Source: UBA2336 sp964419145 (GTDB lineage Bacteria; Bacteroidota; Bacteroidia; Cytophagales; Cyclobacteriaceae). From it: 64,000 nucleotides of DNA. A program made the position numbers and the translations under genes. The stretch spans positions 57,596 through 121,595 of the forward strand of contig CAYQOM010000009.1 in the NCBI GenBank assembly GCA_964419145.1, written 5' to 3'. Numbering within the stretch: position 1 is the stretch's first letter; the number at the start of each line of letters is the position of its first letter. This document shows positions 1 to 8,543 of this stretch, one piece after another. Under the pieces are notes generated by a model. That model searched no databases. It worked only from the letters and a program-made list of their open reading frames with translations, and had not been told where the DNA came from.

Positions 1-29
1 TGTCTACCTTAGGAAAACCCATTAAGCAC

Positions 30-1439
30 ATGGCGAAAGAATTCCGCAAACGAGAGGACGAGGGTAATGAGTTGATCAAGCGTTTCGAGGACCACCTGAA
101 AAAGAGAAAATCTGATTTTTTTGATCTTGATGCCTACGAAGAGATAATTGATTTCTACATGCTGAGGGGCAAACACAACAAAGCTCTTCAGGCAGTCAAT
201 CACGCCATCAATCAATATCCATACTCCATTGAGCTGATCGTTATCAAGGCTCAGATTCTTTCGCACCTGGAAGAATATCCTGCAGCGTTGGAACTACTGG
301 AACAAGCTGAAAACCTTCAGCCAAACGATTCAGAAATTTTATTTACCAAAGGTTCAATTTTTTCAGTTCAGGGAAAATACCAGGAAGCTATTGATTGCTA
401 CGAACGCGTGCTCAACCTCACCGAAGATAAAGACGAAGTATTCTATAACATCGGTTTAGCCTGGCAAAATCTTGAACAATACAGCAAGGCCATTGATGCG
501 TACAAAAATGCGATTGAGAATAACCTCAATCACGAAGGTGCATTATACGAACTTGCCTACTGCCTGGATGTAACCGGTCAGTTGGAGAGCAGCGTTTCAT
601 ACTATAAAAAATTCATTGACGAAGATCCGTACTCAGCAGCGGCTTGGTACAACCTAGGCATTGTTTACAATAAGTTGGGGCAATTTGAAGAAGCATTAAA
701 CGCTTATGACTATGCCGTAACGGTTGATGATACGTTTGCGTCCGCCTACTTTAACATGGGCAATACATACATGAATCTAACTGAATACACCAAAGCGTTG
801 GATTCATTCAAAAAAACAATCGACATAGAAGGTCCAAGTGCAGAAGTGTATTGTTCGATTGGTGCTGCTTATGAAAGCCTGGAGCAATATGATTTAGGAT
901 TGAAGTACTATCAAAAAGCCACCAAGCTAGACAACATGTATGACGAGGCCTGGTTTGGCGCTGGAGTTTGCCTGGAGAAGCAGGAGAAGTGGTACCAGGC
1001 ACTTCACTTTTATAATAAGGCTCTGAAGCTTCATGTTGAAAATCCAGAGTATTGGAAAGCCATTGCTCATGCCGAGTTCAAGGTTGGTAACATTGTATCC
1101 AGCCTGGATGCTTATGAAGAAGCCAGTAAACTTGATCCACAGGATAAAGAAATCTGGTTAAACTGGTCATTTATTTACTATGAACAAGGCGACTACGATA
1201 AGGCCGTAGAGGTGCTGACGCATGGGTTTGATGAAATTGCTGCCGATGCAGAGTTGTTTTACCGCATGACCGTTTACCTCATTGAGGCCGGCCGGTTTAA
1301 AGAAGCCTTTAATTATTTGGAAAATGCACTAATTTTGGACTTTGATGCACATGCTTCTTTGTATGAGTTCTTCCCCCAACTCGAAACACAGAAGGCATTG
1401 TTCAAAATTATAGAGCAGTTTAGAAAAGAAAACACCTAA
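30..1439 (+). CDS. Tetratricopeptide repeat protein
   Basis: A 469-residue protein made almost entirely of 34-residue TPR units, from about residue 45 to 455, with repeated A-x-x-x-Y/F and G-x-x-Y-x-x-A-x-x-x-Y/F patterns such as the one near residues 115-140. There is no signal peptide or membrane segment, so it is probably a cytoplasmic protein-interaction scaffold. The N-terminus (charged, then YEEIIDFY) resembles the common long TPR proteins of Bacteroidota. No stop codon lies in frame between base 3 and the ATG at 30, so a longer N-terminus beginning outside the window cannot be excluded. A weak terminator-like hairpin follows. The TPR assignment is seen in the sequence; the partner and role are unknown. 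Confidence 0.9.
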   Translation: MAKEFRKREDEGNELIKRFEDHLKKRKSDFFDLDAYEEIIDFYMLRGKHNKALQAVNHAINQYPYSIELIVIKAQILSHLEEYPAALELLEQAENLQPNDSEILFTKGSIFSVQGKYQEAIDCYERVLNLTEDKDEVFYNIGLAWQNLEQYSKAIDAYKNAIENNLNHEGALYELAYCLDVTGQLESSVSYYKKFIDEDPYSAAAWYNLGIVYNKLGQFEEALNAYDYAVTVDDTFASAYFNMGNTYMNLTEYTKALDSFKKTIDIEGPSAEVYCSIGAAYESLEQYDLGLKYYQKATKLDNMYDEAWFGAGVCLEKQEKWYQALHFYNKALKLHVENPEYWKAIAHAEFKVGNIVSSLDAYEEASKLDPQDKEIWLNWSFIYYEQGDYDKAVEVLTHGFDEIAADAELFYRMTVYLIEAGRFKEAFNYLENALILDFDAHASLYEFFPQLETQKALFKIIEQFRKENT

Positions 1440-1459
1440 CCAAACCATTAATAATCCAT

Positions 1460-1483
1460 TCCATTCCCTCAATGGACTTTTTT
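1460..1483 (+). terminator. Weak intrinsic terminator after the TPR gene
   Basis: TCCATT and AATGGA can form a 6-bp stem around a 5-nt loop (1460-1476), followed by C and six T. The stem is short and AT-rich, so termination may be leaky. Confidence 0.4.
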
Positions 1484-1509
1484 AATCCATTAACTCAATT
1501 GTACTTTAA

Positions 1510-2313
1510 ATGAATTACGATCTGAATAATTTGCCTGAACGAACCAAAAAACCCAGGCAATACGGTTTTACTATGGCCATGGACAAAGGCCTTAGTGTAC
1601 GCGAAGCAGAAGATTTTGTAGAAATATGCTCCGACCATGTGGATATTGTAAAGCTGGGCTGGGCCACTTCGTATGTAACGCCTAACCTGAAAGATAAACT
1701 TAAGGTATATAAAGACGCTGGCATACCCACCTACTTTGGTGGAACCCTTTTCGAAGCCTTCATCATCCGCGACCAGTTTGATGATTACCGTAAAGTGCTT
1801 GATAAATATGACATGTCGTTTGCAGAAGTTAGCGATGGATCGATTGATTTGGACCACGACAAGAAATGTGATTTTATCAGCAAACTTTCGGAACAGGTAA
1901 CGGTGCTTTCGGAAGTAGGTTCAAAAGATGCAGATAAAATTATTCCACCTTACATGTGGATTGACCTGATGCAAAAAGAACTGGATGCCGGTGCATGGAA
2001 AGTAATTGGTGAAGCACGCGAAAGCGGGAACGTGGGTCTGTTCCGATCAACCGGTGAAGTACGTTCCGGTTTGGTTCAGGAAATCCTTACGAAAATTCCG
2101 TTCGAAAAAATTATCTGGGAAGCACCTCAAAAAGCACAGCAGGTATGGTTTATTAAATTATTGGGCGCTAACGTTAACCTGGGTAACATTGCACCCAATG
2201 AGGTTATTCCGTTGGAAACCATACGCCTCGGCTTGCGTGGCGACACGTTCCTGCACTTTCTGGGCATTGAGCGCAAAATTGACAAAAGCACTCCGCCATT
2301 CCACGTTGATTAA
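1510..2313 (+). CDS. comA: Phosphosulfolactate synthase family protein (ComA-like)
   Basis: A 267-residue TIM-barrel protein that matches the ComA family from memory: conserved blocks are the DIVKLGWATSYV stretch near residue 47, YFGGTLFEAF near 77, the EVSDGSI region near 110, and LGLRGDTFLHFLG near the C-terminus. ComA condenses phosphoenolpyruvate with sulfite to phosphosulfolactate, the first step of coenzyme M synthesis in methanogens. Bacteroidota do not make coenzyme M, so the product here may feed sulfolactate or cysteate metabolism; that is inference. No comB or comC homologue is adjacent. The gene is followed after 3 bp by the DUF368 gene and then aroE, which suggests one transcript. 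Confidence 0.85.
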   Translation: MNYDLNNLPERTKKPRQYGFTMAMDKGLSVREAEDFVEICSDHVDIVKLGWATSYVTPNLKDKLKVYKDAGIPTYFGGTLFEAFIIRDQFDDYRKVLDKYDMSFAEVSDGSIDLDHDKKCDFISKLSEQVTVLSEVGSKDADKIIPPYMWIDLMQKELDAGAWKVIGEARESGNVGLFRSTGEVRSGLVQEILTKIPFEKIIWEAPQKAQQVWFIKLLGANVNLGNIAPNEVIPLETIRLGLRGDTFLHFLGIERKIDKSTPPFHVD

Positions 2314-2316
2314 TCG

Positions 2317-3255
2317 GTGAGGCGCACTAAAGATTATATTCTCCTTTACCTGAAAGGAATCGCCATGGGCGGTGCAGATGTTATACCCGGAGTTTCCGGA
2401 GGTACCGTTGCATTCATTACCGGAATCTACGAAGAACTGCTGCACTCCATTCGCTCGGTGGATTTGGATGCGTTGAAGTTGCTTCGCTCATTTCATTTTG
2501 CTGAATTCTGGAAAAAAATAAATGGATCATTCCTGCTGGTTCTGTTTGCCGGAATCCTGACAAGTCTGTTATCCTTAGCCAAGCTCATGACCTGGCTGCT
2601 GGCTAACCATCCGATACAGGTATGGTCATTTTTTTTCGGGCTCATTCTTATTTCATCTCCGCTGATTTTACGTGAAATCAAGAAGTGGCATGCAGGCATT
2701 ATTTTTTCTTTCATCGCAGGCATCGTAATCGCATATTTGATTACCATACTTTCACCGGCACAAACGCCTGATGACCTCTGGTTTATTTTCATTGCTGGTG
2801 CCATTGCCATTTGCGCCATGATTTTACCCGGAATTTCAGGCGCATTTATTTTACTGCTATTGAGTAAATACGAATACATGATCCAGGCTATTACCCAGGT
2901 GAACATTCCGGTAATTGTGGTATTCGCATTGGGGTGCCTCACCGGTATTATGAGTTTTTCACGCTTGTTAAGCTGGATTTTAAAAAACTACCGCCATATC
3001 GCCTTGGCTATGTTGGGAGGCTTTATGCTGGGCTCATTGAATAAAGTCTGGCCCTGGAAAGAGGTCATTTCCTTCCGTTTAGATAGCTCAGGGAAACAAG
3101 TTCCTGCAATTGATAAAAGTGTATTACCTTGGGATTTCTTTGAAAAAACCGGAAATGACCCTCAGATAATCCAGGCCATTGTAATGATGGCACTCGGTGT
3201 ATTTATTGTTGTTTTGATTGAAAAGATTGCAGAAAGACTAAAAACCAACAACTGA
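2317..3255 (+). CDS. DUF368 polytopic membrane protein (PopT-type undecaprenyl-phosphate translocase)
   Basis: A 312-residue protein with about eight hydrophobic segments. It carries the DUF368 signature near the N-terminus (G-G-A-D-V-I-P-G-V-S-G-G-T, about residues 19-31) and its second copy (MILPGISGAFILLLL, about 168-182). DUF368 proteins (PopT) were shown in 2023 to be one of two families that return undecaprenyl phosphate across the cytoplasmic membrane for cell-wall and glycan synthesis. The start is a GTG three bases after the comA stop; no in-frame ATG lies near the N-terminus ahead of the signature motif. The 2-bp gap to aroE points to co-transcription. The family call is firm; the substrate is by homology. 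Confidence 0.88.
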   Translation: MRRTKDYILLYLKGIAMGGADVIPGVSGGTVAFITGIYEELLHSIRSVDLDALKLLRSFHFAEFWKKINGSFLLVLFAGILTSLLSLAKLMTWLLANHPIQVWSFFFGLILISSPLILREIKKWHAGIIFSFIAGIVIAYLITILSPAQTPDDLWFIFIAGAIAICAMILPGISGAFILLLLSKYEYMIQAITQVNIPVIVVFALGCLTGIMSFSRLLSWILKNYRHIALAMLGGFMLGSLNKVWPWKEVISFRLDSSGKQVPAIDKSVLPWDFFEKTGNDPQIIQAIVMMALGVFIVVLIEKIAERLKTNN

Positions 3256-3257
3256 TC

Positions 3258-4001
3258 ATGGAAAAAATCTTTGGGCTTATCGGTGCAACCGTTAGCCATT
3301 CATTCTCCAAATCATATTTTGATGAGAAATTTTTTCGCGAAGGGTTACGCGATCATCACTACGAATTATTTCCCCTGGAAAAAATTCAGGATGTTGAAAA
3401 CTTACTAAAGAACACAAAAGGCCTTAGCGGTTTAAACGTTACGCTGCCTTACAAAGAACAGGTAATGAGATACCTGGATGAAGTAGACCCGGCTGCCAAA
3501 GAAATTGGTGCTGTTAACGTGGTAAAAATTGAAGAAGGAAAAGTTAAAGGCTATAACACCGACTCGGCTGCTTTTCTCGAAACCATAGAAAAATGGCTTC
3601 CGAAAGAACAGGAGTTCAACGCCATTATATTGGGAACAGGTGGTTCATCCAAAGCGGTGCGTCAAGCACTAACCAAACTAAACATTCCGTTTAAAACCGT
3701 ATCGCGCGATAAGGGAAAAGGTGACTTGACGTACGATGACCTGAAAAATAATTCTTCCATAATAAAAGAATCGCTTTTGGTGATTAACACTACTCCGCTG
3801 GGTATGTACCCACAAACGGACCTGATACCGCCCATCCCATACGAGTGCCTGACCAAAAATCATTTCGTTTACGACTTGATTTATAATCCTGCCCGTACCA
3901 TGTTTTTACAAAAAGCGGAAATGCGTGGTGCCACCATTAAGAACGGACTTGAAATGCTTCACATTCAGGCGGAAAAATCCTGGCAGATCTGGAACAACTA
4001 G
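3258..4001 (+). CDS. aroE: Shikimate dehydrogenase
   Basis: A 247-residue NADP-dependent enzyme that reduces 3-dehydroshikimate to shikimate in the chorismate pathway. The substrate-binding SHS motif is at the N-terminus (ATVSHSFSKSYF). The catalytic lysine is K66 in NVTLPYKEQV, the conserved YNTD motif is near residue 100, and a glycine-rich cofactor loop GTGGSSKA lies near residue 123. Length is slightly shorter than E. coli AroE but typical of Bacteroidota. It is the last gene of a tight comA-DUF368-aroE group, apart from the other aromatic genes, which form their own operon at 51.4-55.5 kb. Confidence 0.95.
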   Translation: MEKIFGLIGATVSHSFSKSYFDEKFFREGLRDHHYELFPLEKIQDVENLLKNTKGLSGLNVTLPYKEQVMRYLDEVDPAAKEIGAVNVVKIEEGKVKGYNTDSAAFLETIEKWLPKEQEFNAIILGTGGSSKAVRQALTKLNIPFKTVSRDKGKGDLTYDDLKNNSSIIKESLLVINTTPLGMYPQTDLIPPIPYECLTKNHFVYDLIYNPARTMFLQKAEMRGATIKNGLEMLHIQAEKSWQIWNN

Positions 4002-4021
4002 TTCGCAGGTTAGCGTTTACG

Positions 4022-4087
4022 GTTCAAGGTTTAAAGTTTAGCAGATTCAGTTCAACTTCCTTGAACTTTAAACGTTAAACGTTGAAC
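4022..4087. repeat. Imperfect inverted repeat between aroE and uvrB
   Basis: The left arm GTTCAAGGTTTAAAGTT and the right arm, read on the other strand, share GTTCAA, GTTTAA and AAGTT, with a 7-base insertion in the right arm. Short tandem GTTAAAC/GTTGAAC units surround it. It has no T tract, so it is not an obvious terminator. It looks like a short dispersed intergenic repeat of unknown role. Confidence 0.5.
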
Positions 4088-4094
4088 TTCCAGC

Positions 4095-6119
4095 ATGGAT
4101 TTTAAACTCATCAGCGAATACGTACCCACCGGTGATCAACCGCAGGCCATCAAACAACTTACAGAAGGGGTTGAACGGGGTGAACCGCACCAAACCCTAT
4201 TAGGCGTTACCGGTTCAGGCAAAACATTTACCATGGCTAATGTTGTCTCCCGTGTTCAGCGCCCCACATTGGTACTGAGCCACAACAAAACCCTTGCGGC
4301 ACAACTCTACGGTGAATTCAAAAATTTCTTTCCGGAAAATGCGGTAGAATACTTTATCTCCTATTACGATTACTATCAACCAGAAGCCTATATCCCATCC
4401 TCTAATCTTTATATTGAAAAAGATCTTTCCATCAATGAAGAAATTGAAAAACTTCGACTAAGTGCCACAAGCTCTCTGCTCACCGGCCGGAGGGACGTTT
4501 TAGTTGTGGCTTCAGTATCGTGTATATATGGTATTGGCAATCCGGATGAGTTTGGGAAGAATGTGATCAAGCTGAAGGTGAATGAAACCATTGCACGCAA
4601 TAAACTTCTTTTCGCGTTGGTTGATATTTTATACAACCGCACCGAAGCAGATTTTAAACGCGGTACGTTTCGCGTTAAAGGCGATACGGTGGATATTTTT
4701 CTGGCGTATGCCGATTATGCAATACGCATTTACTTCTGGGGCGATGAAATTGAATCCATTCAACGCATTGATCCTGTATCCGGAAAGAAAATATCCGATG
4801 AAAAAATCGTGACGATTTTTCCGGCTAACTTGTTTGTTACAGGAAAAGAATCCTTGCAACAGGCCATTCGAGAAATACAGGATGACATGATGGTTCAGGT
4901 GGAAATGTTTGAATCGGAGAAACGCCACCTCGAAGCCAAACGACTAAAAGAGCGAACCGAGTTTGACCTGGAAATGATGCGCGAACTTGGGTATTGCTCA
5001 GGTATTGAAAACTACTCCCGCTATTTCGATCGCAGAAAACCAGGGGCACGCCCCTTCTGTCTGCTGGATTATTTTCCAGATGATTACCTGATGATTATTG
5101 ACGAGAGCCACGTTACCGTTCCACAAATACGGGCCATGTGGGGTGGAGATCGTTCGCGAAAAGTTAACCTCGTGGATTTTGGTTTCCGGTTGCCTTCTGC
5201 GCTGGATAACCGTCCATTAACATTCAACGAGTTTGAATCTGTGGTCAATCAAGTGATCTACGTGAGTGCCACTCCTGCTGAATACGAACTGAGAAAATCG
5301 GAAGGTGTAGTGGTAGAACAACTCATCCGGCCAACCGGCTTGCTCGATCCGGAAATTGACATCCGGCCAAGTCGCAATCAAATTGATGATTTGTTTGAAG
5401 AAATAGACGAACGTGTTAAGAAGCATGAGCGTGTACTGGTAACTACGCTGACCAAACGCATGGCGGAAGAACTAACTAAATTCATGGAGCGTGCCGCCAT
5501 TAAGTGCCGCTACATTCATTCAGAAGTAGACACGTTGGAGCGTGTAGAAATATTGCGCGAACTTCGTTTGGGTGTATTTGATGTGTTAGTGGGTGTAAAT
5601 CTATTGCGTGAGGGACTCGATCTGCCTGAAGTTTCGCTTGTTGCCATTTTGGATGCAGACAAAGAAGGCTTCCTACGAAATCAACGGTCCCTCGTACAAA
5701 CCATTGGCCGTGCAGCCCGAAACGTGAACGGCCGGGTAATCATGTATGCCGATACCGTAACCGAATCGATGCAGTTGGCCATTGATGAAACGAATCGAAG
5801 AAGAAAAATTCAGGCCGACTACAACAAGGAACATGGCATCACGCCTAAAACGATTATCCGCTCTAAAGAATCCATTCTAAGCCAAATCAAAGTTGCCGAT
5901 TCAAAAAAATCAACCCGGAATTACTACATCGAAAATGAAGAAGCTAGCCTGGCGGCCGATCCGGTGGTGGCCTATTTAGGAAAAGATGAGTTGTTAAAAA
6001 TGGCGGAGCGGACAAAAAAAGCTATGGAAAAAGCTGCCAAAGAGTTGGAGTTTATCGAAGCTGCCCGATTACGTGACGAATACCTCGCCCTGCAGAAGTT
6101 GATTGAAGAGAAAAAGTGA
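4095..6119 (+). CDS. uvrB: UvrABC excinuclease subunit B
   Basis: The 674-residue DNA damage-recognition helicase of nucleotide excision repair; it is loaded by UvrA and positions UvrC for incision. Visible motifs are Walker A GVTGSGKT at residues 37-44, the beta-hairpin region rich in tyrosine (YYDYYQPEAY, about 95), the DEAD-like box IDESHVTVPQ (about 335), helicase motif V/VI (GLDLPEVSLV, QTIGRAARN, about 510-540), and a C-terminal UVR motif (ELEFIEAARLRDEYLALQKLI region) that contacts UvrC. The length is normal. The start is the ATG with GDQPQA in the expected position. uvrA and uvrC are not in the window. Confidence 0.98.
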   Translation: MDFKLISEYVPTGDQPQAIKQLTEGVERGEPHQTLLGVTGSGKTFTMANVVSRVQRPTLVLSHNKTLAAQLYGEFKNFFPENAVEYFISYYDYYQPEAYIPSSNLYIEKDLSINEEIEKLRLSATSSLLTGRRDVLVVASVSCIYGIGNPDEFGKNVIKLKVNETIARNKLLFALVDILYNRTEADFKRGTFRVKGDTVDIFLAYADYAIRIYFWGDEIESIQRIDPVSGKKISDEKIVTIFPANLFVTGKESLQQAIREIQDDMMVQVEMFESEKRHLEAKRLKERTEFDLEMMRELGYCSGIENYSRYFDRRKPGARPFCLLDYFPDDYLMIIDESHVTVPQIRAMWGGDRSRKVNLVDFGFRLPSALDNRPLTFNEFESVVNQVIYVSATPAEYELRKSEGVVVEQLIRPTGLLDPEIDIRPSRNQIDDLFEEIDERVKKHERVLVTTLTKRMAEELTKFMERAAIKCRYIHSEVDTLERVEILRELRLGVFDVLVGVNLLREGLDLPEVSLVAILDADKEGFLRNQRSLVQTIGRAARNVNGRVIMYADTVTESMQLAIDETNRRRKIQADYNKEHGITPKTIIRSKESILSQIKVADSKKSTRNYYIENEEASLAADPVVAYLGKDELLKMAERTKKAMEKAAKELEFIEAARLRDEYLALQKLIEEKK

Positions 6120-6129
6120 TGGGGATCAT

Positions 6130-6137
6130 TATATTTG
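6130..6137 (+). promoter_or_regulatory. Bacteroidota -7 box upstream of the 6157 gene
   Basis: TATATTTG fits the phylum consensus TAnnTTTG and lies 19 bases before the ATG. No clear -33 TTG at the ideal distance was found. Confidence 0.5.
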
Positions 6138-6156
6138 AAAAATTCTTTACCAAACG

Positions 6157-6576
6157 ATGAAACGGATATTTTTTATTCTACTGATTGGCGTAGTCGGATC
6201 AGCATATGCCCAAAGCTCACAGGACTTTATGATTGGTGGCGGACTTGATTTTCTAAAAACTGACAATCAGGAGCTTTTTCAAAAAGCACAGATCGGGTTT
6301 GAGGCCAACTACTTTGTTATCCGAAAATTCACGGTTACTGCCGGTGTAGACTTATGGACTGAGCGGGAATCCAGCTTTGTTTTTGGCTCACGCTGGTACC
6401 TGGCCGATAAATTTTTTGCCCGCTTCCGCGGATTGATAGGTCAGAATGATTTTTCCATTGGAGCAGGCGGAGCTATTCCCTTTAAACACAACTGGCGATT
6501 TGAATTGATCGGTGACTTTTATTTTGAAGGAGAATTTGCTGTTCGGACTGGGGTGGCGTATGTGATTAGCAGGTAA
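6157..6576 (+). CDS. Small secreted beta-barrel-like protein
   Basis: A 139-residue protein with a clear signal peptide (KRIFFILLIGVVGSAYAQ, cleavage after AYA or AQ). The mature part alternates hydrophobic and polar residues, is rich in glycine and aromatics, and ends with an aromatic-containing strand, like small outer-membrane barrels. No named family is recognised. It follows uvrB by 37 bases but has its own promoter-like box, and it precedes a lipoprotein gene; both may be envelope proteins. Confidence 0.75.
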   Translation: MKRIFFILLIGVVGSAYAQSSQDFMIGGGLDFLKTDNQELFQKAQIGFEANYFVIRKFTVTAGVDLWTERESSFVFGSRWYLADKFFARFRGLIGQNDFSIGAGGAIPFKHNWRFELIGDFYFEGEFAVRTGVAYVISR

Positions 6577-6633
6577 TAAACAATAAGTGGTATGTAATTT
6601 GTTCTATTTCTATGGAAATTCTAATCCCCCGAT

Positions 6634-7260
6634 ATGATAATCCGAAAAATTTTTCCATTTCTTCTGATTGCACTGCTTACTTCCTGTGCGGTTTCGAATC
6701 ATAGTTCAGTTTTAAAACAAACGCAAGAGAATCCATTCAACAGAATACTTATCCTTCTTTCTGATGACGACTTGAAATTAACCACTTTTGATTCTGCCTT
6801 TTACACAAATCACATTCAGGATCACTTTAATACATTGGAGGGCATCAGATATAGAAATCACTTAGAAAAGACTTTTCAGCGTAATCTGGAGTCGAAAGGA
6901 ACTGTAATCATAAAATCGGCTGACGTTTTTCCTGTTAATGACCCAATACCCTATTTAGATTTTAGAAAAGCGCTTGACAGCTTGCAAATACATGCCGTCT
7001 TAGTAATAAATCTGCGTGAATATTGGACAACATTATCCTATGATCAAAATAATCAGGTTTCTACAGAACCAAATGCATCCTTCAATACCTATCTGGTCAG
7101 GCTATGGAATGATCAAATAGTTTGGATGGGTAATACCATAGTTAATGGTATATATGCCGGATATGATACCATCAACAATACACTAGCCAGAAAAATTGCA
7201 GCTTCACTACGTAAACACAAGCTGATCTATCCATCCGATCCAACAATCAGAAATAAATAA
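6634..7260 (+). CDS. Hypothetical lipoprotein
   Basis: A 208-residue protein with a lipoprotein signal peptide: FLLIALLTSC gives a lipobox LTSC with the acylated cysteine at residue 18. The body has mixed alpha/beta composition, with a region (VFPVNDPIPYLDFRKALDSLQ, about 95-115) that may define a substrate or partner site. It lacks a recognised domain. An efficient terminator follows. It may be co-transcribed with the small barrel gene 57 bases upstream. Confidence 0.8.
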   Translation: MIIRKIFPFLLIALLTSCAVSNHSSVLKQTQENPFNRILILLSDDDLKLTTFDSAFYTNHIQDHFNTLEGIRYRNHLEKTFQRNLESKGTVIIKSADVFPVNDPIPYLDFRKALDSLQIHAVLVINLREYWTTLSYDQNNQVSTEPNASFNTYLVRLWNDQIVWMGNTIVNGIYAGYDTINNTLARKIAASLRKHKLIYPSDPTIRNK

Positions 7261-7290
7261 TTTTGAAATCCCAATCCGAAATGTCTTAAT

Positions 7291-7326
7291 AAAAAAACCC
7301 CAACTAATCAGTCGGGGTTTATTTTA
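7291..7326. terminator. Bidirectional intrinsic terminator
   Basis: AAACCCC-a-ACT pairs with AGT-c-GGGGTTT around the loop AATC (7295-7320). A T-rich tail follows on the plus strand and seven T on the minus strand. It lies between the lipoprotein gene (+) and superoxide dismutase (-), so it serves both convergent transcripts. Confidence 0.85.
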
Positions 7327-7350
7327 TAAAATTCAATAACGATAGAACTC

Positions 7351-7959
7351 TTATTTCGCAGCAGCAAATCGTTTTGCTACTTCTTCCCAGTTCACCACAT
7401 TCCACCACGCGGTAATGTAATCCGGTCTGCGGTTTTGGTAATTCAGGTAATACGCATGCTCCCACACATCGCAACCCAAAATGGGTGTACCCTTAACTTC
7501 AGCAACATCCATCAACGGATTGTCCTGGTTAGGTGTTGAGGTAATCTGCAGTTTGCCTGAACCATCAACAATCAACCACGCCCAACCTGAACCGAAACGG
7601 CCGGCACCCGCAGCAGCAAACTTGGTTTTAAACTCATCAAAATTTCCAAACGCACTGTTAATAGCATCAGCCAACGCATCGGTAGGAGCACCTCCCGCAT
7701 TCGGCCCCATGATAGTCCAGAACAAACTGTGGTTATAATGACCACCCCCATTGTTGCGAACGGCTACCGGGTACTTGGAAATATTTTTACAAATTTCTTC
7801 AATGCTCAGGTTTTCTTCGGGCTTACCGGCAACCACATTGTTTAGGTTGGTTACATAGGCATTGTGATGCTTGCCATGGTGGATTTCCATGGTCCGCGCA
7901 TCAATATGGGGTTCAAGTGCATTGAAAGCGTACGGTAAATTGGGCAATGTAAACGGCAT
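7351..7959 (-). CDS. sod: Superoxide dismutase, Fe/Mn type
   Basis: A 202-residue iron/manganese superoxide dismutase that converts superoxide to hydrogen peroxide and oxygen. Metal ligands are visible: H27 in the MEIHHGKHH segment, a second His in NHSLFW, and Asp and His in the signature DVWEHAYYLNYQNRR. The sequence alone does not settle iron against manganese. It has no signal peptide, so it is cytoplasmic. A TATATTTG promoter box lies 36-43 bases upstream and a terminator follows, which suggests a monocistronic unit. Confidence 0.97.
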   Translation of the reverse strand: MPFTLPNLPYAFNALEPHIDARTMEIHHGKHHNAYVTNLNNVVAGKPEENLSIEEICKNISKYPVAVRNNGGGHYNHSLFWTIMGPNAGGAPTDALADAINSAFGNFDEFKTKFAAAGAGRFGSGWAWLIVDGSGKLQITSTPNQDNPLMDVAEVKGTPILGCDVWEHAYYLNYQNRRPDYITAWWNVVNWEEVAKRFAAAK

Positions 7960-7994
7960 ATGTAAATGGTTTAATTGTGAAACATGTAAGATGT

Positions 7995-8002
7995 CAAATA
8001 TA
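7995..8002 (-). promoter_or_regulatory. -7 promoter box of superoxide dismutase
   Basis: On the minus strand the bases read TATATTTG, matching TAnnTTTG. They lie 36 bases before the ATG, which would give a 5' leader of about 30 bases. Confidence 0.6.
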
Positions 8003-8054
8003 CAACCCTAACAACGGGGATAAAATTCGGTTTAAGAGAATTTTTTGGACGATC

Positions 8055-8090
8055 GCAAGCTAGAAACTTGTGGCTCGCGGCTAGAAACTA
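8055..8090. repeat. Short direct repeat GCTAGAAACT, two copies
   Basis: GCTAGAAACT occurs twice about 20 bases apart in the gap between sod and tadA, with similar flanks (GCAAG before one copy, GCG before the other). It lies just downstream of tadA. No function is evident. Confidence 0.4.
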
Positions 8091-8094
8091 AACT

Positions 8095-8538
8095 TCACCC
8101 TCTGATCTGCTTAAAGAAGTGATCAATAAGCGCTTTCGCCTCACTCGCGAACACTCCGCTTACTACTTCGGTTTTCGGATGTAATACCGGTTGCCTGATC
8201 AGGCCATACCCGCGTTGAATATCAGAAGCACCAAATACCAATTTACCCAACTGAACCCAAGCCAATGCACCTCCACACATCACGCAGGGCTCGAGGGTAA
8301 CATACAGCGTGCATTCATTCAGGTATTTTGATCCGAGGTAGTTGGCTGCAGCCGTAGCGGCTAACATCTCGGCATGTGCAGTGGCATCGGTTAGTTTTTC
8401 CGTTTGATTGTGGGCCCGAGCAATAATCCGGTTCTTTACAACCACAACTGCGCCCACCGGAACCTCACCAATGTCCAGTGCTTTTTGCGCTTCTTTTAGT
8501 GCCTCGCGCATGAAGTATTCATCGGTGTACAACTCCAT
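8095..8538 (-). CDS. tadA: tRNA-specific adenosine deaminase
   Basis: A 147-residue zinc deaminase that converts A34 to inosine in tRNA-Arg(ACG). The zinc and catalytic residues are H55-A-E57 and the PCVMC motif with C85 and C88. The N-terminal FMREALKEAQKA helix is typical of TadA. It lies 5 bases after the secreted-protein gene on the same strand, so the two probably share a transcript. A guanine or cytosine deaminase of the same fold is the alternative, but the motif spacing favours TadA. Confidence 0.93.
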   Translation of the reverse strand: MELYTDEYFMREALKEAQKALDIGEVPVGAVVVVKNRIIARAHNQTEKLTDATAHAEMLAATAAANYLGSKYLNECTLYVTLEPCVMCGGALAWVQLGKLVFGASDIQRGYGLIRQPVLHPKTEVVSGVFASEAKALIDHFFKQIRG

Positions 8539-8543
8539 CCGCG

